The notes: generated by a model not told the origin, from the sequence alone. A DNA stretch of 64,000 nucleotides from Marinilabilia salmonicolor (GCF_003003035.1 NZ_PVTS01000021.1:1-64000); one strand, 5' to 3'; positions 1 through 9,290 are shown, numbered from the stretch's first letter. Numbers and translations are program-made.

Positions 1-91
1 GTTGCTTAAATGTTGTTAATGTCATCCTCATTTTTTGCCATCAAAGTAACGGCTGGAGACCGGAGGATGCAATATGTAGGAGGCCGATGGC

Positions 92-1150
92 TTACGTTGT
101 AATCACATTCACCTCCTTTAATTCTTCAATTTCCTGACTCTTTGCTTTCAAATCTTTTTGTTGCTGAATAATGTAAAGGGTCAACTCCTCTATTTTTTGC
201 AATAGGAGCTTGTTCATCTCTGCCAGATTTACACCTGAGGCTTCCATTTCTGGGGCACTTGGGATATTCGGAAGGTGCTTGTATTGTTTAATGAATTCTT
301 CAACCTGATTTAAGTCTTTTAAAGGGTAGTTATCCTCAAAAACGAAATCGGCGGTTTGGGCTTCGACTTTTATTTCTTTTGCACGGATGGTGCCATTTAC
401 ATCAAGCTCGTGTGAGGGATTCTCTGTTTTAATCCCTACTCTTCCTCCAGGAGTTACCGTAAAACTACTTGTCCAGGCACCGGCATTATTACCAGATGAT
501 CCTATAATAAATTTGTCTGTATTGCTTAATCCATCTCCTATGCGAACACGTAACTGGGTAACATCTTTGGAAACAGCATAGCGATACATTTCGGTTGGAT
601 CCGTATTACTGTCAGTTCCTCCAAAAATCAGTTTATTACCGGATCCATATTTACCATCAATATCTGATTCTCCAACAGACAAATCTGCTGTTTCCGTATA
701 AGATGTTATTAAAAAACCATCGTTCCGGGAAGGTTCAGCTTTTGTGGGGATCCATTCTCCCGTCTCGTACTCAACCTTCACAAAAGGAGTCCACATATAA
801 TCACATTCACGATGAAACTCAGAATCCCACCAAAGGTGAAACCTGTTTTCTTCAGTTTGTTTGTAGAGGAAACGACCACCGATGTTATTATATACTATCT
901 TCATATTGGGGCTACCTATCCCATAATTCTTTCCAATTATTATTATCCAACCTCTGTTATTGGCATGAGTCCCTTGTACATTTGCACTTATCTCATATTT
1001 GCCTTTAGCAAATTCACCTATGTAAAACTGCCCGTCATTACAATCTTCTGCATCCAATACATAACTTCTTATTATCGGGGTTACCTCGGTCTGGCTATAG
1101 CTTAAAACACTCACCGCCACAAATAAGTATATAAGAAGAGCCTTTTTCAT
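92..1150 (-). CDS. Secreted tail-fibre-like array protein 1
   Basis: Last gene of the minus-strand array, 352 aa. Residues 1-19 form a signal peptide ending in YSQ, so the product should leave the cytoplasm. The body (about 20-235) is private to this copy. One VGIKTENP repeat and the motif ELDVNGTIRAKEIKV follow, then the array's C-terminal cassette from about residue 262 (TADFVFED, HLPNIPSAPEMEASGVNLAE, NKLLLQKIEELTLY) and a charged coiled-coil tail. Its ATG overlaps the stop of the upstream gene by 4 nt, which implies translational coupling. I do not know the function. A trimeric fibre or surface decoration is an inference from the repeat and coiled-coil layout. Automated tools may mislabel such coiled coils as bZIP factors. 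Confidence 0.75.
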   Translation of the reverse strand: MKKALLIYLFVAVSVLSYSQTEVTPIIRSYVLDAEDCNDGQFYIGEFAKGKYEISANVQGTHANNRGWIIIIGKNYGIGSPNMKIVYNNIGGRFLYKQTEENRFHLWWDSEFHRECDYMWTPFVKVEYETGEWIPTKAEPSRNDGFLITSYTETADLSVGESDIDGKYGSGNKLIFGGTDSNTDPTEMYRYAVSKDVTQLRVRIGDGLSNTDKFIIGSSGNNAGAWTSSFTVTPGGRVGIKTENPSHELDVNGTIRAKEIKVEAQTADFVFEDNYPLKDLNQVEEFIKQYKHLPNIPSAPEMEASGVNLAEMNKLLLQKIEELTLYIIQQQKDLKAKSQEIEELKEVNVITT

Positions 1151-2334
1151 CTTGTCTGATTTTTTAATTGATTAATTATTTCATTCATTTCATCCAATTC
1201 TCTTCTTAAATCGCCAATCTGATTGAGTTGCTTCGTTAAATCGCACACCTGTTTGTCTTTCTCTATCAGATACAAAGTCAGCTCCTCAATCTTTTGTAGC
1301 AACAACTTATTCATCTCTGCCAGATTCACACCTGATACTTCCATTTCTGCTGCACTGGGAATATCCGGAAGATGCTTGTTTTGTTTGATGAATTCTTCAA
1401 CCTGATTTAAATTGCGTAAAAGATAATCCTCTTCAAAAACAAAATCTGCAGTATTCCCATTAGAAGCAAGGGTAATATTGTTTGCAGCCAGGGTACCATT
1501 TAGGTGCATATCCTCTGTCGATAGTAGTTCGACCTTTACTTCCTCGGCAATCAATGAACCATCAACTTTAACGGTTCCAGAGTTAGGGTCACTCTTAATG
1601 GCCAAAACAACACGATCATTGGCACGAGAACCTCCCCCAGCTTCCTTATCAGTATTCCTCAACCGAAACTCTATGGCACTACTAGCTTCATCATTATCAT
1701 AAACATGGTGAAGTTTGGTATCCTGAACGAAGATTTGATACATTTCATGATCGGAGGCATGTCTTTTGATCTCAAAAGGTCGATTATCCTCAGGCTCCGG
1801 GCTATGTTTACTAAATGTATTATTGACCGTCAACCGACCTGTAACATCAACGCCTCCTGCCTTTATTCTGTCAGTCCACAAAGAACCCTTTACCTCAAGT
1901 TCTGCATTGGGAGAAGTGGTACCTATTCCCATTCTACCATTTGATAATATTCGGCCATTCGGGAAAGACACATATCCACCATCAGGAACCAGATGAACAG
2001 CACCACCATTACTGCTTGAATAAAATACGATTGTCCGCTTACCTGAGGCGTAATCTTCAATAGAGAAATTCTTATGATTTACCTTTGACACGAGAGAAAG
2101 GCCTGTATTTGCGCCACTTCCCGCTTGCTTAAAAAACCATTCCCTTTCGGTGTCAAATCTCAGCAATACTTTTCCATCTTGTCGAGAGTGAAGCCTCAAT
2201 GGATTGTAAAAAGTCCATGAGCCAGAAATAGATTCATCAATTGTAACATCAGCGGTTTGACTTTTCAAATAAGCAGGAAGCACAATAAGGAAACAGAGAA
2301 TTATCCTTCTCAAGCATAAAACGTTTAAATTCAT
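1147..2334 (-). CDS. Secreted tail-fibre-like array protein 2
   Basis: 395 aa, with an N-terminal hydrophobic signal (LRRIILCFLIVLPAYLKSQ). One GIGTTSP repeat near the middle is followed by VDGSLIAEEVKVELLS and a linker TLAANNITL before the shared C-terminal cassette (TADFVFEEDYLLRNLNQVEE onward) and a long coiled-coil tail. The LLS...TLAANNITL linker is found otherwise only in the intron-split gene of this array, where the remaining copies have IRATEIKVVAQ, so the two copies share a subtype of the cassette. It lies 13 nt downstream of the previous gene and overlaps the next by 4 nt. No enzymatic motif is visible and the function is unknown. Confidence 0.75.
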   Translation of the reverse strand: MNLNVLCLRRIILCFLIVLPAYLKSQTADVTIDESISGSWTFYNPLRLHSRQDGKVLLRFDTEREWFFKQAGSGANTGLSLVSKVNHKNFSIEDYASGKRTIVFYSSSNGGAVHLVPDGGYVSFPNGRILSNGRMGIGTTSPNAELEVKGSLWTDRIKAGGVDVTGRLTVNNTFSKHSPEPEDNRPFEIKRHASDHEMYQIFVQDTKLHHVYDNDEASSAIEFRLRNTDKEAGGGSRANDRVVLAIKSDPNSGTVKVDGSLIAEEVKVELLSTEDMHLNGTLAANNITLASNGNTADFVFEEDYLLRNLNQVEEFIKQNKHLPDIPSAAEMEVSGVNLAEMNKLLLQKIEELTLYLIEKDKQVCDLTKQLNQIGDLRRELDEMNEIINQLKNQTR

Positions 2335-2347
2335 AGCAGTAGGGCTT

Positions 2348-3235
2348 TTATTCTTTATTCAGTTTACGTTCGATTTCGCAAAGTCGTTTTTCTTTTTCTT
2401 TTAGCGCTTGATTTTGTTGAATCACATACAAAGTCAACTCTTCAATCTTCTGTAGCAATAATTTATTCATCACAGCCAAATCCACATCGGATGCTTCCAT
2501 TTCATTGGCACTTGGGATATCAGGGAGGTGTTTGTTTTGTTTGATGAATTCTTCGACCTGTTTTAAAGTCCTTAATGAATAGTTTTCTTCAAAAACGAAG
2601 TCGGCTGGTTGGGCTACCACTTTAATTTCTGTTGCCCGGATAGTACCGTTGACGTCAAGTAAGTAGTCAGGAGATGCGGTACCAATACCAACGTAACCAT
2701 TATTAGCAATCCTCACTCGTTCTTCAACCCGGCTCCCATAGTTTGTAAAAAACGAAAAAAAACCTCCTCCCCCCCAATGCGCAAATTTAAAATTATGAGT
2801 ATTTAAAAGTCCAACTTGTCCAATGGGGGCACCATCTTCCTTTCTTCTAAACCTTAAAAGATGCTCTCCATCTGTATTCCCTATATCGATATCTCCTCCC
2901 ACGACATGTAGCATTGCTTCTGGCTTATGAATACCTACTCCTAATTTTGAACGAAAATACCCAACTCCATAACCAGATAACGAGAAATTACTATACCACT
3001 CTCCATCCTTATAATATCGATATCCAATTTCGAATTCTGAAGTATATTCATCTCCCATTCGCAACCTTAACTTTGCTCTATCGACTAATTCATCGGCCCG
3101 AAACAAAGAAACACCATCAGAATTAGTAGTTCCATCAGATTTGGTAATATTTAATTGTTTTACGGTATGAGTATCCTGCCCCCACACCTCAACAACAAAG
3201 AATACCATTAGAATTAAAATCACTCCTTTTTTCAT
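2348..3235 (-). CDS. Secreted tail-fibre-like array protein 3
   Basis: 295 aa, the shortest complete copy apart from array protein 7 (299 aa). Signal peptide MKKGVILILMVFFVVEVWGQ; two repeat motifs (LGVGIHKPE about residue 98, VGIGTASPDY about 182), then LDVNGTIRATEIKVVAQPAD and the common cassette, ending in a Lys/Glu-rich coiled coil. The AQPAD spelling is shared with array protein 7, while other copies read AQTAD. A 95-nt gap separates it from the upstream copy. The function is unknown; secretion is predicted from the signal peptide only, since there is no lipobox and no T9SS C-terminal domain. Confidence 0.72.
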   Translation of the reverse strand: MKKGVILILMVFFVVEVWGQDTHTVKQLNITKSDGTTNSDGVSLFRADELVDRAKLRLRMGDEYTSEFEIGYRYYKDGEWYSNFSLSGYGVGYFRSKLGVGIHKPEAMLHVVGGDIDIGNTDGEHLLRFRRKEDGAPIGQVGLLNTHNFKFAHWGGGGFFSFFTNYGSRVEERVRIANNGYVGIGTASPDYLLDVNGTIRATEIKVVAQPADFVFEENYSLRTLKQVEEFIKQNKHLPDIPSANEMEASDVDLAVMNKLLLQKIEELTLYVIQQNQALKEKEKRLCEIERKLNKE

Positions 3236-3330
3236 TGTAACTTAAATTAATTAGGGTTGAACTATTTCTTGGCTCATTTTCTTCTTTTTAAAGTTTCTCA
3301 ACAAAATACTTGTGAGAATTTTGGCACATT

Positions 3331-4500
3331 TTATTTCCGCATTAACAATTGCTCAATATTGAACAACCTCTCCTCTAATACCTCCATTTTTTTTGTTTGT
3401 TTTTTATCCTTTTCTTTAAGTTCCAAAACCTCTTTTTCCTTATCAATGGCATACAAGGTCAATTCTTCTATCTTCTGCAAAAGCAACTTATTCATCTCAG
3501 CGAGATTTACACCTGATGCTTCCATTTCTAAGGCACTGGGTATATCCGGGAGGTGTTTATTCTCTTTGATGAAAGTTTCAACCTTACTTAGATCTTTTAA
3601 GGAATAGTTTTCATCGAATACGAAATCGGCGGTTTGGGCAACAACTTTTATTTCCGTTGCCCGGATTGTCCCGTTAACGTCAAGTTTATAATCGGGAGTG
3701 GAAGTTCCAATACCAACTCTCTCATTATCCGTAACTCTTACCACTTCATTCCCTACGTTCGTAATTAATCGAATGGAACCATACTTCGTTTTTAATCCAA
3801 TATAATCATCACCGGGAGCATTTGAAGAAAACCCAACCAAACCATTTCTCCATGAATCATCTGAAGGTCTGAAAATTATGCTGTATTCCTTATTTGTCGT
3901 ATTGCCAAATGTAAGATTTCCATCGATCGTGAGTTTGTCTGTAGTTTCTGTGGTTCCAATACCAACATTTCCATTGTCATTTATCAGCATTTGAGTTTCT
4001 CCATTGTCATCAATAAACCAATGATTGGAAAACCCTGGCCGTCCTGATTGATAAATTAACCCATGTTTATTTACTTTTCCACCATAGGTGTGACCATAAT
4101 AATCAAACAAAATTTTTGAGGTTGCCTTAGGATATTCATTAAAGGTATGATCAAACAATATTCCATAACCAGATTGCCCGGTATTCGTTAATCTAATATT
4201 TCCTAAAGTATGCAATCTTTCTGTTGGTGTTGAAATGCCAATTCCAACTGACCCATTTTTTGTAATATGAAAACGCTGTTTCCCTCCTGTAAAAAGAGAC
4301 ACCCCAAAATATCCTGAACCGTACAACGTATTGTAATTATTTTCCCCAGGTAACCTGTGAAAACCCACTCCATAATGATACAAGCTTTCCCCTTCAAAAG
4401 GAAAATTATGGTTTGGATAAATAACAATCTCACTGTCTTGTCCATAAGATGAGTTCCCCGAAAATAAAAGGAGTATTAGAGAAAAAACATATTTTATCAT
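3331..4500 (-). CDS. Secreted tail-fibre-like array protein 4
   Basis: 389 aa with signal peptide (MIKYVFSLILLLFSGNSSYG). It carries three repeat motifs (VGIGISTP, VGIGTTET, VGIGTSTP) spaced roughly 90-100 residues apart, each marking the end of a beta-rich block with phrases such as MLINDNGNVGIG. The C-terminal cassette (YKLDVNGTIRATEIKVVAQ, then TADFVFDENYSLKDLSKVET and HLPDIPSALEMEASG) is followed by a strongly charged coiled coil (KEKEVLELKEKDKKQTKKME). The start is only 2 nt below the stop of array protein 5, so the two are co-transcribed. No function is assigned. Confidence 0.75.
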   Translation of the reverse strand: MIKYVFSLILLLFSGNSSYGQDSEIVIYPNHNFPFEGESLYHYGVGFHRLPGENNYNTLYGSGYFGVSLFTGGKQRFHITKNGSVGIGISTPTERLHTLGNIRLTNTGQSGYGILFDHTFNEYPKATSKILFDYYGHTYGGKVNKHGLIYQSGRPGFSNHWFIDDNGETQMLINDNGNVGIGTTETTDKLTIDGNLTFGNTTNKEYSIIFRPSDDSWRNGLVGFSSNAPGDDYIGLKTKYGSIRLITNVGNEVVRVTDNERVGIGTSTPDYKLDVNGTIRATEIKVVAQTADFVFDENYSLKDLSKVETFIKENKHLPDIPSALEMEASGVNLAEMNKLLLQKIEELTLYAIDKEKEVLELKEKDKKQTKKMEVLEERLFNIEQLLMRK

Positions 4501-4502
4501 AT

Positions 4503-5666
4503 TTACTGCATTTTTGAATTCTCAATTTTATCTAATCGCTTGCTTGTTTCTTTCAAAAGAGACATCACATCTTCCATCTTAAACTCAAGATATTCCCGCT
4601 TCTTTACTTCTGTGTTGTTTTGAATTTTTAATTCCTGCAGGTCTTTTTCTTTCTCAATCACATACAAAGTCAACTCCTCAATCTTCTGTAGCAATAGCTT
4701 GTTCATCTCTGCCAAATTTACGCCTGATGCTTCCATTTCTGCTGCACTCGGAATATCCGGTAAATGCTTGTGTTGTTTGATGAATTTTTCAACCTGATTT
4801 AGATCTCTTAAAGAATAGTTGTCTTCAAAAACGAAATCCGCGGTTTGGGCGACGACTTTTATTTCGTTGGCCCGAATGGTGCCAGCTACATCAAGTTTCA
4901 TAGATGGATCAGCTCCTTTTCCAATACCAACATTACCCCGATAATCAATACAAAACCTTTTCAGGTCTCCCTGGCTAATTCTAAACTCAGGGACATTTGC
5001 CCAGATACTAGTCGAAACACTTTCCACAGACCACACTTTTCTATAATAATTTCCATCCTCCTTGCTGTGATGTGTCCCAAGTTCTATTCTGGCACTTCTG
5101 TTTTTGGCAGCCTCATTATATGAATATGCTGCTTTGATCACAGCTTCAACGTCACCACCGGAGTAGGTATTGGAGACTAGCAGATTTGGATTTGACCGAC
5201 CACTTATTTTTAATTGATTTCTTAAGAAAATATCACCCATGACATCAAGCCGGGCATCAGGAGTTGAAGTCCCAATTCCAACATTGCCCAAATAGTTTAA
5301 AGAGATACCTTTTTTCCAACTACCAGAAAAGTATTCCATATTCATTGTTATCCCGTTAGCCCAGGTGTTTGACGACTGCCCACCAACTCGATAACCATGA
5401 GATCCTTCCCCACGTCCAAAATAAATCCAACTTCCCCGTTTAAATGCATTGGCATTATATGGGACAGATAGATCAATAATATTAACAGAATTAATATTTC
5501 CTGAAGTGCTTCTGAATTTAATTTTAGAATTATTCCCTCTTATATCAAGCAGCTCTGTTCCTGGGTTTATTCCAATCCCGACATTCCCCTCAGAAGGAAA
5601 GGAATTCTGTCCACAGCAAAGATTTACATTCAATACAAGAAGGGCTAATAGTAAAAAGTTCTTCAT
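4503..5666 (-). CDS. Secreted tail-fibre-like array protein 5
   Basis: 387 aa; signal peptide MKNFLLLALLVLNVNLCCGQ. Repeat motifs VGIGINPG, VGIGTSTPD and VGIGKGADP divide the body into three blocks. The cassette (LDVAGTIRANEIKVVAQ; FVFEDNYSLRDLNQVEKFIK; IPSAAEMEASGVNLAEMNKL) precedes a coiled-coil tail. A Cys-Cys pair sits at the end of the signal peptide, but the context (VNLCCGQNS) is not a clear Bacteroidetes lipobox. It lies 16 nt downstream of the intron-containing copy. The function is unknown. Confidence 0.73.
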   Translation of the reverse strand: MKNFLLLALLVLNVNLCCGQNSFPSEGNVGIGINPGTELLDIRGNNSKIKFRSTSGNINSVNIIDLSVPYNANAFKRGSWIYFGRGEGSHGYRVGGQSSNTWANGITMNMEYFSGSWKKGISLNYLGNVGIGTSTPDARLDVMGDIFLRNQLKISGRSNPNLLVSNTYSGGDVEAVIKAAYSYNEAAKNRSARIELGTHHSKEDGNYYRKVWSVESVSTSIWANVPEFRISQGDLKRFCIDYRGNVGIGKGADPSMKLDVAGTIRANEIKVVAQTADFVFEDNYSLRDLNQVEKFIKQHKHLPDIPSAAEMEASGVNLAEMNKLLLQKIEELTLYVIEKEKDLQELKIQNNTEVKKREYLEFKMEDVMSLLKETSKRLDKIENSKMQ

Positions 5667-5682
5667 TTCTATGCTATTTAAA

Positions 5683-6448
5683 TCAGTGGCCAGAATTTGA
5701 CAATAAATTTTCTACTCTCTCTAAACGCTTTATCAAATTTTCATTAATATCTTGAAGTTGATCTAACTCTATATTCTGACGTTTCACCTCTGCGCCCATT
5801 TCTTTTACAAACTCATTCTTTTTTTCTAAATGTGAGTCCTGCTCAATCACATACAAAGTCAGTTCCTCAATCTTCTGCAACAATAATTTGTTCATCTCAG
5901 CCAGATTTACTCCTGCTGCATCCATTTCTGCTGCACTTGGAATATCAGGTAGGTGTTTGTGCTCTTTAATGAATGCTTCAACCTGATTTAGATCTTTTAA
6001 GGGATAATTATCATCAAACACAAAGTCAGCAGTATGCCCAATAGTATTCAACGTAATATTATTTGCCGCAAGTGTTCCTTTTAATTGCATATTTGAAGCA
6101 GATAGGAGGGCTACTTTTATTTCCTCCGTGCTAATTGTTCCATCAACACTCAAGTTACCCTTTATATTTTGGTCGCCTTTACTATGCAAAACCTGTGTCC
6201 AAAGGCCTTCTCCATCTTTTCCTCTGCTCCTGAAATAAAGCCTTGGAGTGGTAGGAGAATTTCTTATTACAATTTGACCTCCATATTTATAATCAGCTCT
6301 ATTAGAAGTGTGCCCTAAGTTTATTCCCCAAAACCATTGATTAGCATCTGGAGCATTAGCTATATTATATCCCTCAAAAAAACCAGATTGCCATTCTTTA
6401 TTCCAATCATTAGTAGTATTAGGATCATTCAATAAAAGAGCATTTGCT
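5683..6448 (-). CDS. Array protein 6, exon 2 (3' part of intron-split gene)
   Basis: Second exon of a gene interrupted by a group II intron. Translation continues the frame of the exon at 8620-9290, so the junction reads LDVAGNIK-ANALLLNDPN. This exon contributes 254 residues: a body with LWTQVLHSKGDQNIKGNLSV (a phrase typical of phage-tail-like proteins), VDGTISTEEIKVALLS, the TLAANNITL linker shared with array protein 2, the common cassette, and the longest coiled-coil tail of the array. An open frame extends to 6618 and has an ATG there, but those upstream codons are intron domain V/VI sequence, not protein. Without splicing, this exon would have no natural start. Confidence 0.7.
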
Positions 6449-6489
6449 GTCGGGTAACTCAGGCGGGTTACCCCGCCCTTGTCCCCTAA

Positions 6490-6523
6490 GAACCGTACTT
6501 GATAGTTTCCCATCATACGGCTC
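6490..6523 (-). ncRNA. Group II intron domain V
   Basis: 34-nt catalytic hairpin on the minus strand: GAGCCGTATG, then a GAAA-type loop region (GGGAAAC), then GTACGGTTC. Stem pairing GAGCCGTA/TACGGTTC and length match domain V of bacterial group II introns. Confidence 0.9.
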
Positions 6524-6569
6524 AAGCTCTCTAAAGGCGGAATAAACCACCCGACAATATAATAAAAAT

Positions 6570-8045
6570 TCAGGCTAAAACCCTGCGCAACTTTCTCTTT
6601 CGAAGATAGCCGTCCCAAACCGGGTCGAACGGATTTGCTGCTCCTGCAATAAGTTTGTGACGCTTGATTCTGAACAGGGCAAACATTCTCAGCAAAATAG
6701 TTTTCCCATTAGAGAATTTGCCGAAGAATTGCCATTTTCTGTTACCAATAGTCATAAACAGCAGGGATACAATCTTTGTGTGACTGAGTTTGTTGTGTCT
6801 TCTTCGAGCCCAGTTCCAGATGTTACGCCACAAGAACCTGTCCATTGAGTTGAAAATTCTTTTTGAACAGGCATGCTTATGATAGTTCGCCCATCCGGTA
6901 ATGAGCCAGTTGAGGTTTTTAATTAAAACGGCCGCCTTGGAGCCCCTGTGTTTTACAACTATATCTTTGAGCTTTGCCCTGACCGATTTGATGCTATCTT
7001 TGGAAGGTCGCACCAGGAGTTTGTTTTTGGCATACATTCTAATGTTTTGGCCAAGAAAGTCAAATCCTTCGGTAACGTGGGTAATTTTGGTTTTTTCCTG
7101 TGACAACTGTAACCCCCTTTTGGTGAGAAATTCCTCGATAAGAGGTTTGACCTTGTTTTCCAGTATCTCCTTAGAATCGGCCGTGACAATGAAATCATCG
7201 GCATATCGAATAAGGTGGATTTTATGCTTGTTGTTTTTGCGGCAGCCATCGGCTCTTAAATAAATACCGAAAGCATTGTCAAGCATCTTTTCAAGGCCAT
7301 CGAGGGTCATGTTGGCGAGGGTGGGGGATATGATTCCCCCTTGCGGAGTACCTTGCTCGGTAGGAAATAATTGCTTATTTTCGACAAACCCGGCTTTAAG
7401 CCATTGTTGCAGAATCTTTTTGTCCATGGGGATGTTTTCGATAAGCCATTGGTGGCTGATATTGTCGAAACATCCTTTGATGTCCCCTTCAAGAATCCAA
7501 GTGGCACTGTCGGTTCGAGAGAGATGAATGAAACATCTTTCCAAAGCATCGTGGCAGCTCCGGAATAACCGGAATCCATACGAGCCTTTGTCGGCCAGTG
7601 TCTCGGAAATCGGTTCAAGGGCCAGAAGGTGTAAAGCCTGAAAAGCCCGGTCTTTCATGGTGGGAATCCCTAACGGTCGTTTCTTACCGTTCTTTTTGAG
7701 GATGTAAAGACGGCGAAGCGGCAATGCTTTGTAGCCCTTCCTGACTAAAGATTTGGCAGCCGAAAGTTTGTGACTTGGGGTTTTCCAGCGTATTTTATCT
7801 ACGCCGGGCGTTCGTTTGCCTTTATTTTCAGTAACCCGTTTCACAGCCCAAAGTTTGGCATGAAACGAGTGGGTAAGAATCCATTGCAGGCTTTTGGCCT
7901 TGCCATGTTTTCCTTCCCTTATTGCCTTTGCAATACGACGTTGTAATGACTTAACCGACCGCTCTACTTTCTCCCAATCAATGGTGTTCCAGTTAGAGTA
8001 GTTGGCTTTAGGTGCACAGTCCTTAGTGTTGGGCTTCATTTGCAT
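6570..8045 (-). CDS. ltrA: Group II intron reverse transcriptase/maturase
   Basis: 491-aa intron-encoded protein that assists splicing of its own intron and copies it into DNA. The RT palm is intact: EGDIKGCFDNI near 186-196, QGTPQGGIISP at 231-241 and the catalytic YADD at 281-284. The maturase (X/GIIM) region covers about 365-450 (LNWLITGWANYH, WRNIWNWARRRH). The protein stops shortly after the conserved NPFDPVWDGYLRKR, where En-plus relatives continue into a Cys-rich HNH endonuclease, so the endonuclease domain is absent. The start at 8045 gives a normal family N-terminus. The stop lies 120 nt before the intron's 3' end, as usual for domain IV genes. Confidence 0.95.
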   Translation of the reverse strand: MQMKPNTKDCAPKANYSNWNTIDWEKVERSVKSLQRRIAKAIREGKHGKAKSLQWILTHSFHAKLWAVKRVTENKGKRTPGVDKIRWKTPSHKLSAAKSLVRKGYKALPLRRLYILKKNGKKRPLGIPTMKDRAFQALHLLALEPISETLADKGSYGFRLFRSCHDALERCFIHLSRTDSATWILEGDIKGCFDNISHQWLIENIPMDKKILQQWLKAGFVENKQLFPTEQGTPQGGIISPTLANMTLDGLEKMLDNAFGIYLRADGCRKNNKHKIHLIRYADDFIVTADSKEILENKVKPLIEEFLTKRGLQLSQEKTKITHVTEGFDFLGQNIRMYAKNKLLVRPSKDSIKSVRAKLKDIVVKHRGSKAAVLIKNLNWLITGWANYHKHACSKRIFNSMDRFLWRNIWNWARRRHNKLSHTKIVSLLFMTIGNRKWQFFGKFSNGKTILLRMFALFRIKRHKLIAGAANPFDPVWDGYLRKRKLRRVLA

Positions 8046-8619
8046 TCCTAAATAAAGTAAGTCTTATTACAATTTTCTTGCAATAGAGAACCAGATGAAA
8101 GTCTGCACGGTTTTCACCGGGGGCAAATGCGGAACCCCTATCCACTTCATTACAAGGTGGCCTTCGCTTCATCCATCCTCCCATACCTGCACACCATTGT
8201 GACTTCCTCACGGAAATCCTACCATTTGCAACGATGGAGATGTACAGGCTTACCACGTTCCGTCCGTTTAACGGGATGGGTTAGGTGCTGCCTATATACC
8301 GGAAGCTCGACATCCATGTGCTCATAAAAAACGTACTTGCAACCTGGCTTCTTACCTTTTGGTCAGAGTGTGTCAGCAACTTTCACTCTTTCGCGCATGA
8401 CGATACGTCAACGGCAGTTCAATTAATTTCACCATACCATCCAAACCAGCGCCCTTGAAAATGTTGCTAATTCTTGGGTAGCTTTGTCCCGGCAGCTTCA
8501 CACCCCAGTGTTGCCACTGACGCATGTGCCGGTAGGTTACTCATGATGGAACATGAGGTTAAATCATTCTTGATAATCAAAGAGCGTTTAACAGTTATTC
8601 GGACAGCCTCGTGTCGCAC

Positions 8620-9290
8620 TTTATATTGCCAGCTACGTCTAGTTTGGTAGTGGGAATTTTTCCAATCCCAACATCACCACTATTCAAAATCGACATTTTA
8701 CTACTACCATCTATTTGAAAACCTATACGAGAATTGGTTGCCCCGCCAATGAAATTGAAGTATGAGTTGCCATCCCCACTTGTATGAACTATGGTTTTAA
8801 CCTGATCATTCAAAGAATAATAAATTGAACCTCTGACTTCAAGTTGTCCATTGGGATTTGTAATTCCAATCCCTACGTTTCCATTAGATGTCAGCACAAG
8901 ATTATTTCGCCAGTCCCAACCTCCTGAAATATTATATCTTGTCTGGAGATACATTCGTCCTGCTGCATTATAATTGGCAGAATTATCCGGCGTTACCAAA
9001 ATTCGTCCTTGTTGCCATGAACTTGAACCGTCCGTAGTGGCAGGCACAACGAAACCTAATGCAGCTCCTTGACCAATGGTTCGACTCGTACCGGTTCCTT
9101 CAATTATTAAGTTGGCATCTTTATTAATTAATGAAGATTCAGCTATTCCTGCTGACTTTATGTGCAGAGTAGCTTGGGGTTTTGTAGTACCAATACCAAC
9201 ATCTCCAGTCGACTTAATTTTATTCGTATCCTGGCCCCATATCGTCACTCCAATCAGGGCCAGTACAATTAAGAATGTTAGTTTTTTCAT
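8620..9290 (-). CDS. Array protein 6, exon 1 (5' part of intron-split gene)
   Basis: First exon of the intron-split copy, contributing 223 complete residues plus two bases of the junction codon. Signal peptide MKKLTFLIVLALIGVTIWGQ, then three repeat motifs (DVGIGTTKP, NVGIGITNP, DVGIGKIPT) and TKLDVAGNIK at the splice point. Unspliced reading runs into the intron and stops after CDTRLSE, giving a 231-aa truncated secreted protein lacking the C-terminal cassette. Whether the full 478-aa or the short form is made depends on splicing. It follows array protein 7 after a 184-nt gap containing a GC-rich hairpin (9450-9464). Confidence 0.75.

Larger units (their letters stand above)
6449..8619 (-). 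mobile_element. Group II intron, 2171 nt, inserted in array gene 6
   Basis: On the minus strand the intron begins at 8619 with GTGCGACACG, the classic 5' end of bacterial group II introns. It ends at 6449 with ..CCCGAC, fitting the 3' AY rule. A canonical 34-nt domain V lies at 6490-6523 (GAGCCGTATG...GTACGGTTC), with a domain VI-like helix between it and the 3' end. The reverse transcriptase gene sits in the domain IV position, and 8050-8619 is non-coding (domains I-III). Removing these 2171 nt joins exon 1 (671 nt) and exon 2 (766 nt) into one open frame of 479 codons including stop. It is probably still splicing-competent, inferred from the intact RNA ends and intact ORF. Confidence 0.93.

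Noticed and set aside
1-91. Possible gene end at the left edge
   Set aside because: No frame of useful length or recognisable motif; treated as sequence downstream of the array.
6449-6618. Open frame upstream of exon 2 with an ATG at 6618
   Set aside because: It overlaps the intron's domain V/VI and the end of the RT gene; the codons are intron RNA and the true 5' part of the gene is at 8620-9290.
8023-8256. 77-codon minus-strand frame before the RT
   Set aside because: It lies in the structured domains I-III of the group II intron and has no protein-like features.
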